From: Clostridiales bacterium UBA1446
Lineage (GTDB): Bacteria; Bacillota; Clostridia; Oscillospirales; Oscillospiraceae
Assembly: GCA_002329245.1 (NCBI GenBank)
Contig: DCTG01000116.1
Coordinates: 1 to 15,497, forward strand
Length of the DNA: 15,497 nucleotides
Reading direction: 5' to 3'
Shown here: positions 7,896 to 15,497 of the stretch, one piece after another
Layout of the letters: each line of letters starts with the position of its first letter
How positions within the stretch are numbered: the first letter of the stretch is position 1
Program-made: the position numbers and the translations under genes
The notes under the pieces: model-generated
Seen by the model: only the letters and a program-made list of their open reading frames with translations
What the model was told of the DNA's origin: nothing
Databases searched by the model: none

Positions 7896-8747
7896 TTATG
7901 GATTTGCGCAATGCAGCACGACAACGGGCAGGTGCGGGCGGTTAAACAGGCGAAAAAGACCCGGTATGTTGCCCAAGCCGCGGGAAACCACCATTTGGGT
8001 TTCCTCCAGCTCGTACAGCCCCGCCGTCCAGGTCGGCAGCAGATTCCGTTCCGTTCCGATCAGCCCGTCCGTAAACGGAAGGCGGATAATTCCCCCGTGC
8101 CCGTGGCCCGCAAGAACGAGGTCGACCCGGTTTCGCGCATACTCCGGAAATTCCGTATTCCGGTGCGCCAGCAGCAGAATATAGGGGTCTTCGTACGTTT
8201 CCCGCAGCTCTTTTGCCAGCTGCTTTAGCTTTTTCTGGTCCGCGCGTCCGTTCGGGTCGTGAATGCCGGCAAGCAGGATTTTCTCCCGGCCGCGCGACAA
8301 CTCCACCGCTTCGTTCTCCAAAGCAAGAACGCCGCACTGCTCAAAGATTCCTATGATTTGCGGCACTTCTCTGGTTGCCCATTCATGATTTCCCGTCACA
8401 TAATACGTCGGCGCAATGGCCGAAAGGCCTTTTGCCAGAGCCGGCAGCCGCTCCACTTCCTCGGGGGAATCAATCACGTCACCGGTTATCGCAATCAGAT
8501 CCGGATTTTGCTTCGACACGGCGCGAAGAAGCCGTTCATTGTCTTTTCCGAACTCCGCTCCGTGCAGATCGGACACAATGCAGACGCGCAGCCCGTCAAA
8601 CGACTGCGGGAGCCGATTTGCATAAACCGTGATTTCCTCTCCCTGCAGGCCCGTTTGCTGCCACCGGAAGAAGACCAGTGCGGCCGCAAGCAGGATGCCG
8701 ATAACAAAATAGGTTCCGAGCCTTCGCCGTTTCTTTCTCCCCGCCAT
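7896..8747 (-). CDS. Membrane-anchored calcineurin-like metallophosphoesterase (YkuE/YaeI type)
   Basis: Predicted two-metal phosphoesterase of 283 residues, anchored by one hydrophobic segment (about 12-27) after a very basic start (GRKKRRR). The catalytic domain probably lies outside the membrane. All metal motifs are intact: DLH (60-62), GDVID (89-93), GNHE (119-122), an AHRN histidine (195) and GHGHGG (214-219). The nearest familiar groups are YkuE and YaeI, linked to lipid or envelope phosphoesters; the real substrate is unknown. I chose the ATG at 8747 rather than an upstream frame opening at 8795, because it removes a non-family leader and has AGGAAGG upstream, and because the upstream start would precede the likely transcription start. 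It is divergent from dnaA, where most Firmicutes carry rpmH and rnpA. Confidence 0.88.
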   Translation of the reverse strand: MAGRKKRRRLGTYFVIGILLAAALVFFRWQQTGLQGEEITVYANRLPQSFDGLRVCIVSDLHGAEFGKDNERLLRAVSKQNPDLIAITGDVIDSPEEVERLPALAKGLSAIAPTYYVTGNHEWATREVPQIIGIFEQCGVLALENEAVELSRGREKILLAGIHDPNGRADQKKLKQLAKELRETYEDPYILLLAHRNTEFPEYARNRVDLVLAGHGHGGIIRLPFTDGLIGTERNLLPTWTAGLYELEETQMVVSRGLGNIPGLFRLFNRPHLPVVVLHCANP

Positions 8748-8778
8748 GCGGCTGCTTCCCTTCCTTTCGATTCGCTTC

Positions 8779-8807
8779 AGTATAGCATAAACCAAAGCGA
8801 AAAAAAA
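8779..8807 (-). promoter_or_regulatory. Promoter for the phosphoesterase-mnmG operon
   Basis: On the minus strand an extended -10 element, TGCTATACT (8779-8787), has a 17-base spacer to a weak T-run -35 (8802-8807). Transcription would start near 8772, about 25 bases before the ATG at 8747. It faces away from the dnaA promoter and may drive much of the minus-strand operon. Confidence 0.6.
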
Positions 8808-8909
8808 GTATCTGCCCCGGGGGAAACGAAGACCTGCAAAGTTGTAGAAGCGTCGTTTCGCGGCGGCTTTCGAAGCGGCCGCAAAGTCCGTGCGGCGGGC
8901 CGAAAATCA

Positions 8910-8938
8910 TTGCGCCAATCTGTTTTTTCTGGTATAAT
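8910..8938 (+). promoter_or_regulatory. dnaA promoter
   Basis: A perfect TATAAT at 8933-8938 is preceded by TG (8930-8931), making an extended -10. A weak -35 TTGCGC lies at 8910-8915, 17 bases upstream. Transcription should begin near 8945, giving a leader of about 43 bases before the dnaA TTG. I found no good DnaA box in 8748-8987, so autoregulation by boxes in the promoter is not evident. Confidence 0.72.
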
Positions 8939-8966
8939 ATACGAAATAGACACGCTTCATACAAGC

Positions 8967-8983
8967 AGGGAGAAAGACGGTGG
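8967..8983 (+). promoter_or_regulatory. Weak or ambiguous dnaA ribosome binding site
   Basis: AGGGAG at 8967-8972 is 15 bases before the TTG at 8988, longer than ideal. CGGTGG at 8978-8983 is only four bases away. Neither is optimal. With the TTG start this implies modest translation of DnaA. Confidence 0.45.
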
Positions 8984-8987
8984 TACA

Positions 8988-10307
8988 TTGAATTCACCCG
9001 CGGATATCTGGATGAAGGTTCTCAGCCTTATGGAAGAGGAAATGACTTCCACCACGGTTCATACGTGGTTCGACGATACCGCTGCTCTTCACTTTTCCGA
9101 TACGGAACTTGTTCTTTATTCTCCGTCCCGCTTCAAGCGGGATATTATTCCCCGCCGCTACATCCCCTCCATTCAGAAGGCGCTCTTTGAGCTTTTCTCG
9201 GCTCCTTTTGAAGTGCGCGTGCTGACCGAGGGGGAACTGGACGAATACGGGCGCGCGACCGAGCCGCTCTCCTCCCCCTTTGCCGACAGCAACGACTACA
9301 CCTTTGAGAATTTCGTCGTGGGAAGCTCCAATAAATTTGCCCACGCCGCAGCCATGGCGGTTGCCGACCCCCCCGCCATGACCTACAACCCTCTTTTTAT
9401 TTACGGTGAGTCCGGGCTCGGCAAAACGCACCTTCTTTATGCCATTGCCCATACGGTGCGCAAAAATCACCAGAACTACCGGATTGTTTACATTAAGGGC
9501 GAGGAGTTCACAAACGAGCTCATCCGCGCGATCCGCGAAGGAAAAAATCTGGAATTCCGGGAAAAATACCGCCAGGCGGATATTCTTCTCGTGGACGACA
9601 TTCAGTTTATCGCGGGAAAGGACAGCACGCAGGAAGAATTTTTCCACACCTTCAACACGCTCTACGAGTCGCGCCGGCAAATCGTTCTCTCCTCGGACAG
9701 GCCGCCGAAGGAACTGCCAAGGCTCGAAGAACGGCTCCGGACCCGGTTCGAGTGGGGCCTGCTGGCCGACATCCAGCCGCCCGACTACGAAACGCGGCTC
9801 GCGATTATCAAAAATAAAGCCATTCGCTTGGGACTTGATCTTCCGGACGCCGTTTTGCATTACATAGCGGAAAACATCACCGCAAACGTCCGCCAGATCG
9901 AGGGCACCGTGAAAAAAATTCTCGCCTTCCGCGAGCTGATGAACGACGACATCAACGTAAACACCGTAACCAGGGCCGTACAGGATATTTTCAAGGATCA
10001 GGCCTATCTTCTTCCTTCCCCAAGCCTGATTATCGACGAAGTCGCCAATTTTTACGGCATAACCTCCGAAGAACTGCGCGGCCAGGGTAGAACGAGAGAA
10101 ACCGTCCTGTCGCGCCAGGTGGCCATGTACCTGATCCGGCGGATTACGAACCTCTCTTTGGCGGACATCGGCCGCGAATTTGAAAACAGGGATCATACCA
10201 CCGTCATGCACTCCATTTCCCGCATTGAAAAAATGCTGAAATCGGATCCGAAGATTTCCGAGGTCGTCCGGGACATTACGGCAAACATCAACGCCCACAA
10301 TTATTGA
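8988..10307 (+). CDS. dnaA: Chromosomal replication initiator protein DnaA
   Basis: AAA+ ATPase that binds DnaA boxes, melts oriC and loads the replicative helicase. The 439 residues are close to the B. subtilis length. Domain I (1-75, with ADIWMKVLSLMEEEM and HTWFDD) is followed by a short domain II (about 76-103). Domain III carries Walker A GESGLGKT (140-147), Walker B ILLVDD (199-204), sensor 1 VLSSDRPP (233-240), the arginine-finger region RLRTRFEWGL (249-258) and sensor 2 VRQIEGT (301-307). Domain IV ends with the DNA-binding signature IGREFENRDHTTVMHSI (394-410). The frame is open far upstream to 8259, across the phosphoesterase gene. The TTG at 8988 gives the usual start (NSPADIW). 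The next ATG, 9012, would trim eight conserved residues and lacks a ribosome site. Confidence 0.97.
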   Translation: MNSPADIWMKVLSLMEEEMTSTTVHTWFDDTAALHFSDTELVLYSPSRFKRDIIPRRYIPSIQKALFELFSAPFEVRVLTEGELDEYGRATEPLSSPFADSNDYTFENFVVGSSNKFAHAAAMAVADPPAMTYNPLFIYGESGLGKTHLLYAIAHTVRKNHQNYRIVYIKGEEFTNELIRAIREGKNLEFREKYRQADILLVDDIQFIAGKDSTQEEFFHTFNTLYESRRQIVLSSDRPPKELPRLEERLRTRFEWGLLADIQPPDYETRLAIIKNKAIRLGLDLPDAVLHYIAENITANVRQIEGTVKKILAFRELMNDDINVNTVTRAVQDIFKDQAYLLPSPSLIIDEVANFYGITSEELRGQGRTRETVLSRQVAMYLIRRITNLSLADIGREFENRDHTTVMHSISRIEKMLKSDPKISEVVRDITANINAHNY

Positions 10308-10326
10308 CCTTTTTCCACGCTTTTCC

Positions 10327-10362
10327 CGTGCACGCTTTTCCACAGGTAGGAAAGCGTGCACG
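10327..10362. repeat. 12-bp perfect inverted repeat with a DnaA box in the left arm and loop
   Basis: CGTGCACGCTTT at 10327-10338 and AAAGCGTGCACG at 10351-10362 are exact inverted copies around a 12-base centre. Each arm contains the palindrome CGTGCACG (10327-10334 and 10355-10362). The DnaA box TTTTCCACA (10336-10344) straddles the left arm and the centre. It lies 19 bases after the dnaA stop. No T-run follows in the plus direction, so it is not a clear terminator of dnaA. Confidence 0.75.
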
Positions 10363-10450
10363 CATTGAGAAAATCCCGGTGCAAAACCCGTTTCGATCCG
10401 CTTTTCTGTTGTGTACGCGCAATCCACTGTCCTGCAAGCGGTTTTCGCAA

Positions 10451-10491
10451 GTTTCCACAATCCACATTCCCTACTTCTCCTGTTACTGTTA
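10451..10491 (+). promoter_or_regulatory. Candidate DNA unwinding element: DnaA-box pair plus DnaA-trio-like run
   Basis: Two same-direction boxes (GTTTCCACA at 10451-10459, CAATCCACA at 10458-10466) overlap by two bases. Four bases later, 10471-10491 splits into seven triplets. Each has C or T first and T in the middle; the first four are CTA, CTT, CTC and CTG. The third base is A in only three of seven. In B. subtilis, DnaA-trios (3'-[G/A]AT-5' on the bound strand, CTA-like on the other) sit just after DnaA boxes on the dnaN side. A T-rich run follows. The arrangement is seen; the role is inferred. Confidence 0.5.
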
Positions 10492-10544
10492 ATTTTTCTT
10501 TCTCTCTTTTCTCATCCACTTCTTTTTTTCGGAGGGACTACAAA

Positions 10545-11651
10545 ATGAAATTTTCCTGTGAAAAAGCAATTCTGCAGGCCGCCGTCAATACCGCCGCCCG
10601 CGCGGTGTCTACAAAAAGCTCCATTCCGGCGCTGGAGGGCATCTTAGTCGAAGCCGGAGAAGTCCTTCGCCTGACAGGCTACAACTTGGAAACCGGAATC
10701 CGGACGGAAGCCGAGGCAGAAGTCTCGGAAGCAGGTTCCGTTGTGTTAAACGCCCGCCTCTTCAGCGAACTGGTCCGCCGCCTTCCCGACGACATGGTCG
10801 TTTTCCGGTCGGAAGGAGACAATGTGCACATCAAATGCGGCATGAGCGAGTTCAATCTCGCCGGGACCGCGGCCGACGAATTCCCGGAACTGCCCCTGGT
10901 CGACGACAAAAAGAGCATCGTTATTGAGGAACGTCTTCTGAAAGCCCTGATCGGCGAAACGCTCTTTGCCGTCAGTACGAATGAAAGCCGTCCCATCCAC
11001 ACCGGCTCCCTTTTTGAAGCGGAAGACGGGCGTCTGACCGTCGTCTCCGTCGACGGGTACCGTCTGGCCCTGAGAAGAGAAGCGGCGGTGACAAACGGTG
11101 AGGGAATTTCTTTCGTCGTTCCGGGGCAGGCGCTCTCCGAAGTGGAAAAAATTGCGTCGGACGAAGAAAAAATGGTTACAATTACAATTGGAAACCGGCA
11201 TATCATGTTTTCCTTCGGCACCACTGTGCTGATTTCCCGCCGTCTGGAAGGGGAATTTTTGGATTATAAAAAAGCGATTCCAAGAAGCAACCCGATTACG
11301 GTATACGGAGACTGCAGGCAGCTATTGAGCAGCATCGAGCGCGTATCCCTCATTATCAACGAAAAGATGAAAAGCCCGCTGCGCTGCGTCTTTGATTTGG
11401 ACAGCCTGAAAATCAGCACCGTCACGGCAATCGGCAGCGCGGCGGACGAGTGCCCGATTCAGGGAGACGGGCAGGGACTGGAAATCGGGTTCAATAACCG
11501 TTATCTGATCGACGCCCTTCGATACGCGCCGGCCGATCGGGTCCGGATTGAGATGAATACGGGCGTTTCTCCCTGCATTATTCTGCCGGAAGACGGCGGG
11601 GACCAGTTCCTCTACATGGTGCTGCCGGTTCGCCTGAAAGCGGGCGTATAA
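10545..11651 (+). CDS. dnaN: DNA polymerase III beta subunit (sliding clamp)
   Basis: Ring-shaped clamp that holds DNA polymerase III and other factors on DNA. The 368 residues are the usual length for a three-domain clamp. The start MKFSCEKAILQAAVNTAARAV (positions 1-21), TAADEFPELP in the first domain, and SVDGYRLALRR in the second are typical. The C-terminal YMVLPVRL, which lines the partner-binding pocket, is intact. The frame is open back to 10356, across the origin. The ATG at 10545 has GGAGGG at 10531-10536, 8 bases upstream. It is followed 7 bp later by yaaA, so the cluster dnaN-yaaA-recF is probably transcribed together. I see no confident separate promoter in the gap. Confidence 0.97.
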   Translation: MKFSCEKAILQAAVNTAARAVSTKSSIPALEGILVEAGEVLRLTGYNLETGIRTEAEAEVSEAGSVVLNARLFSELVRRLPDDMVVFRSEGDNVHIKCGMSEFNLAGTAADEFPELPLVDDKKSIVIEERLLKALIGETLFAVSTNESRPIHTGSLFEAEDGRLTVVSVDGYRLALRREAAVTNGEGISFVVPGQALSEVEKIASDEEKMVTITIGNRHIMFSFGTTVLISRRLEGEFLDYKKAIPRSNPITVYGDCRQLLSSIERVSLIINEKMKSPLRCVFDLDSLKISTVTAIGSAADECPIQGDGQGLEIGFNNRYLIDALRYAPADRVRIEMNTGVSPCIILPEDGGDQFLYMVLPVRLKAGV

Positions 11652-11658
11652 ACAAACT

Positions 11659-11883
11659 ATGGATAAAATTGAGATTACGACGGAAACGATCACCTTGGAG
11701 GGTCTTCTGAAATTTTCCGGCATTGCGGAAACCGGCGGGGCGGCAAAACAAATGATACGGGACGGACTGGTCCTGGTAAACGGAGCCCCCTGCACCCAAA
11801 GGGGAAGAAAACTACGGCAGGGAGACCGGGTTTTCCTTCCGCAGCGGGAAATTGAGGTGGTTTATGCAGATCAAGACCCTTGA
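11659..11883 (+). CDS. yaaA: S4-domain RNA-binding protein YaaA (RlbA)
   Basis: Small protein of 74 residues made almost entirely of an S4 RNA-binding fold. TLEGLLKFSGIAETGG is at about 12-27, followed by the RNA-contact segment VLVNGAPCTQRGRKLRQGD (38-56). It corresponds to yaaA between dnaN and recF in B. subtilis, where the product has been linked to ribosome assembly; its exact role here is unknown. The ATG at 11659 lies 7 bp after dnaN and has only a weak ribosome site, which suggests coupling to dnaN translation. Its last 20 bases overlap the start of recF. Confidence 0.9.
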   Translation: MDKIEITTETITLEGLLKFSGIAETGGAAKQMIRDGLVLVNGAPCTQRGRKLRQGDRVFLPQREIEVVYADQDP

Positions 11884-12979
11884 GCTGACCAATTTCCGGA
11901 ATTACAAAACTGCAGCCGTTTCGTTTTCGCCCGGTGTCAACGTAATATACGGGGACAATGCCCAGGGAAAAACCAATCTGTTGGAAGCAGTCGCCTACCT
12001 GTCCACCGCAAAGTCCTTCCGTTCCGGGAAGGATTCCGAAATGATCCGTTTCGGGGAGAAGGAAAGCCGGATTTCCGCGAGGATCCTTTCACGGGAAAGG
12101 GAAGTAACGGCGCTTGCGCACCTTGTCGCAGGAGCGAGAAGGAGTTTTTATCTGAACGGCGTCCGGCTGAAAAACGCGGCGGAGCTCTCCGGCCTTCTCA
12201 ATTCCGTCGTCTTTTGTCCCGAGGACCTGCATCTGATCCGGGAAGGCGGCGCGGCGCGGCGGGCGTTTCTCAACACCTCCATCGGCCAGCTGCGGCCGAA
12301 CTACGCGGCCGCGCTTTCCGAATATAACCGGCTGTATGCCCATAAACTCAGAATTTTGCGGGATTACACGGAAAAACCGTCGCTCTTGGACGCTTTGGAC
12401 GAATTCAATCTCCGCATGGCGCAGGTGGGAGCCGTGCTGATCCGCTTCCGGGCAAGCTTTTCCAAACGGATTGCGGCCGCGGCGGCGGAGGTGTACAGGG
12501 AATGCTCCGGAGAAAGGGAAACGCTGTTCGTCCGCTATGAAACGGTGAAGACGGTGCGTGACCCGGAAGCCCCCGCGTCCGTCATCTGCGGCGAGCTGTT
12601 GGAGCATCAGGCGGCGCACAGGAGGGCGGAACTGGAGGCGCGCTCCTGCCTGTCCGGGCCGCATAAAGACGATCTGATTGTGGAAATTGACGCGAAATCG
12701 GCGAAAACATACGCATCCCAGGGGCAGGTGCGCACTGCGGCGCTTGCCCTGAAGCTTGCCGAGTGGGAACTGCATTTTCAGGAGCTCGGAGAGCGGCCGG
12801 TTCTTTTGCTCGACGACGTGCTGAGCGAACTGGACCCCTATCGGCAGGAGTATGTATTGCAGAGGATTACGGGCGGGCAGGTCATCATAACCTGCTGCGC
12901 GGAAGAACAAAGAAACTGTCTTTCCGGCGGGCGGATGTTTCACGTGAAAAACGGAACCGTCGCCCAGACCGACCGGTAA
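11864..12979 (+). CDS. recF: DNA replication and repair protein RecF
   Basis: SMC-like ATPase that, with RecO and RecR, helps load RecA at single-strand gaps and stalled forks. The 371 residues are the family norm. Walker A is GDNAQGKTN (30-38). The ABC-type signature LSGPHKDD is at 263-270. SQGQVRTAALALKLAE (285-300) is the conserved segment before Walker B. Walker B, LLLDDVLSELD, is at 314-324. The start LELTNFRNY (6-14) is typical. A TTG at 11852 is in frame, but the ATG at 11864 starts the standard MQIKTLEL, with GAGGTG 4 bases ahead inside yaaA. The 20-bp overlap with yaaA argues for coupled translation. Confidence 0.96.
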   Translation: MQIKTLELTNFRNYKTAAVSFSPGVNVIYGDNAQGKTNLLEAVAYLSTAKSFRSGKDSEMIRFGEKESRISARILSREREVTALAHLVAGARRSFYLNGVRLKNAAELSGLLNSVVFCPEDLHLIREGGAARRAFLNTSIGQLRPNYAAALSEYNRLYAHKLRILRDYTEKPSLLDALDEFNLRMAQVGAVLIRFRASFSKRIAAAAAEVYRECSGERETLFVRYETVKTVRDPEAPASVICGELLEHQAAHRRAELEARSCLSGPHKDDLIVEIDAKSAKTYASQGQVRTAALALKLAEWELHFQELGERPVLLLDDVLSELDPYRQEYVLQRITGGQVIITCCAEEQRNCLSGGRMFHVKNGTVAQTDR

Positions 12980-13002
12980 AACCGTTTTGCGGAGGTAGGG
13001 AT

Positions 13003-13263
13003 ATGTATCTTCATATAGGGCAGTCCGTCGTCATTCCTTCCCACAGCATTGTGGGAATTTTTGACCTCGACAACGCCACGCAGTCGCACTTGACGCGGCG
13101 CTTTCTGGAACAGGCGGAACGGGAGGGACGGCTGAAGAGCATCGGGGAAGAACTGCCGAAATCCTTCATTGTATGCCGCGTCAAGGACGAAACGCAGATT
13201 TATTTCTCGCAGATCTCCTCCGCAACCCTGCTTCGGCGGGCGGAAGAGAACGGAATCGAATAA
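13003..13263 (+). CDS. remB: DUF370 family protein RemB (YaaB-like)
   Basis: Small protein of 86 residues of the DUF370/RemA family. In B. subtilis RemA is a DNA-binding activator of matrix and osmoprotection genes; the paralogue RemB (YaaB) lies between recF and gyrB, as here. The start MYLHIGQSVVIPSHSIVGIFD (positions 1-21), then KSFIVCRVKDETQIYFSQIS (53-72) and a helix LLRRAEENGI to the end fit the family. The ATG at 13003 has a GGAGGTAGGG site (12991-13000). An upstream open frame to 12763 overlaps recF and is a shadow. DNA binding and any regulatory target are inferred from the family. Confidence 0.9.
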   Translation: MYLHIGQSVVIPSHSIVGIFDLDNATQSHLTRRFLEQAEREGRLKSIGEELPKSFIVCRVKDETQIYFSQISSATLLRRAEENGIE

Positions 13264-15240
<1,977 letters not shown>

Positions 15241-15301
15241 CCCATCCAACCGGCAAACAACAAACCCGCGTCTGAGCGGAAACTGCAAAGGCAGGGAAAC
15301 C

Positions 15302-15306
15302 GGAGG
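15302..15306 (+). promoter_or_regulatory. gyrA ribosome binding site
   Basis: GGAGG, eight bases before the TTG at 15315. It supports the TTG as the gyrA start, because no ATG is in frame upstream of the conserved domain within the gap. The next ATG in frame, in EREM, would remove the N-terminal arm. Confidence 0.7.
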
Positions 15307-15314
15307 TTTTCAAC

Positions 15315-15497
15315 TTGGCACACCAGGACAAAAATCCAGATATCTCCTATAAGAATCAAACGATCATCCCGGTTGATCTGGAACGGGAGATGAAAAAATC
15401 CTTTATCGACTACGCAATGTCCGTCATCGTAAGCCGGGCTCTGCCCGACGTGCGCGACGGGCTCAAGCCCGTGCACAGGCGCATCCTCTACGCGATG
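15315..15497 (+). CDS. gyrA: DNA gyrase subunit A, first 61 codons (3' end beyond window)
   Basis: Breakage-reunion subunit of gyrase; only the N-terminus is in the window. The visible end includes [20 protein letters not shown] (18-37), then [12 protein letters not shown] and [12 protein letters not shown] up to residue 61, which is diagnostic for GyrA/ParC. Position directly after gyrB (74-bp gap) makes it GyrA rather than ParC. The start is TTG at 15315. The catalytic tyrosine and the quinolone-resistance region are beyond the right edge. Confidence 0.95.
   Translation, partial: MAHQDKNPDISYKNQTIIPVDLEREMKKSFIDYAMSVIVSRALPDVRDGLKPVHRRILYAM

Larger units (their letters stand above)
10308..10544. 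other. Putative replication origin (oriC), dnaA-dnaN gap
   Basis: This 237-bp gap carries several matches to the DnaA box (TTATCCACA, relaxed TTWTNCACA). TTTTCCACA at 10336-10344 fits the relaxed pattern. TTTTCCACG (10311-10319) and GTTTCCACA (10451-10459) have one mismatch to it. CAATCCACT (10420-10428), CAATCCACA (10458-10466) and TCATCCACT (10512-10520) are weaker. A box in the opposite direction, TGTGAAAAA, lies at 10557-10565 inside dnaN. The dnaN side is pyrimidine-rich and low in GC (about 10480-10530). The position, boxes and flanking genes match the origin of B. subtilis relatives. Function is inferred. Confidence 0.8.

Noticed and set aside
8860..8885. GC-rich palindromic patch with TTTCGAA, similar to a Spo0A box, upstream of dnaA
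   Set aside because: A single imperfect seven-base match near a GCGGCCGC palindrome is too weak to call a regulator site.
8259..8987. N-terminal extension of dnaA
   Set aside because: The extra 243 codons lie across the phosphoesterase gene and the dnaA promoter and do not resemble DnaA. The family start is at 8988.
8994..10460. Long open frame (488 codons) antisense to dnaA
   Set aside because: It mirrors the dnaA codons on the opposite strand of GC-rich DNA. The translation has no recognisable domain and dnaA is complete with all motifs.
10356..10544. N-terminal extension of dnaN through the origin
   Set aside because: The clamp begins exactly at the ATG at 10545 with a strong ribosome site; the upstream frame crosses DnaA boxes.

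Overview
The window is the replication-origin region of a Gram-positive bacterium. It carries dnaA-dnaN-yaaA-recF-remB-gyrB-gyrA on the plus strand and, running away from it on the minus strand, a metallophosphoesterase gene, mnmG, miaA, hfq, an HlyD-like gene, yggS, sepF, divIVA and ileS. SepF, DivIVA, a DUF370/RemB gene between recF and gyrB, a short (about 645-residue) GyrB, purine-rich ribosome binding sites and a fairly GC-rich sequence point to the Firmicutes, most likely class Clostridia (Oscillospirales-like). This is a judgement from gene content and protein style; I cannot name a species.

Minus-strand arm (1-8747, transcribed right to left). An extended -10 promoter at 8779-8807 precedes a membrane-anchored calcineurin-like phosphoesterase. 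Then come mnmG and miaA (tRNA wobble uridine and A37 modification), hfq (RNA chaperone), a single-pass HlyD-like protein, yggS (PLP homeostasis), sepF and divIVA (division and polar scaffolding), and ileS, which runs off the left edge. Spacings are short down to sepF. Two gaps of 133-141 bp, each with a hairpin but no clear terminator T-run, separate sepF, divIVA and ileS.

Origin (8748-10565). A strong extended -10 promoter drives dnaA, which starts with TTG. The 237-bp dnaA-dnaN gap carries several DnaA-box-like sequences, a striking 12-bp inverted repeat with a DnaA box in its left arm and loop, and a pair of DnaA boxes followed by a triplet run that resembles the DnaA-trio unwinding element of Bacillus subtilis. 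The change of GC skew in hand-counted lines fits replication starting there.

Plus-strand arm (10545-15497). dnaN, yaaA, recF, remB, gyrB and the first 61 codons of gyrA (also a TTG start) form a compact co-directional cluster of clamp, recombination mediator, regulator and gyrase genes, as in B. subtilis.

Most of the window is conserved housekeeping sequence. I see no mobile element, CRISPR array, tRNA or rRNA, and no clear new system. The points worth a second look are the origin architecture, the absence of the usual rpmH-rnpA-yidC-jag-mnmE block beside dnaA, and the pump-less HlyD-like protein lodged between hfq and the division genes.
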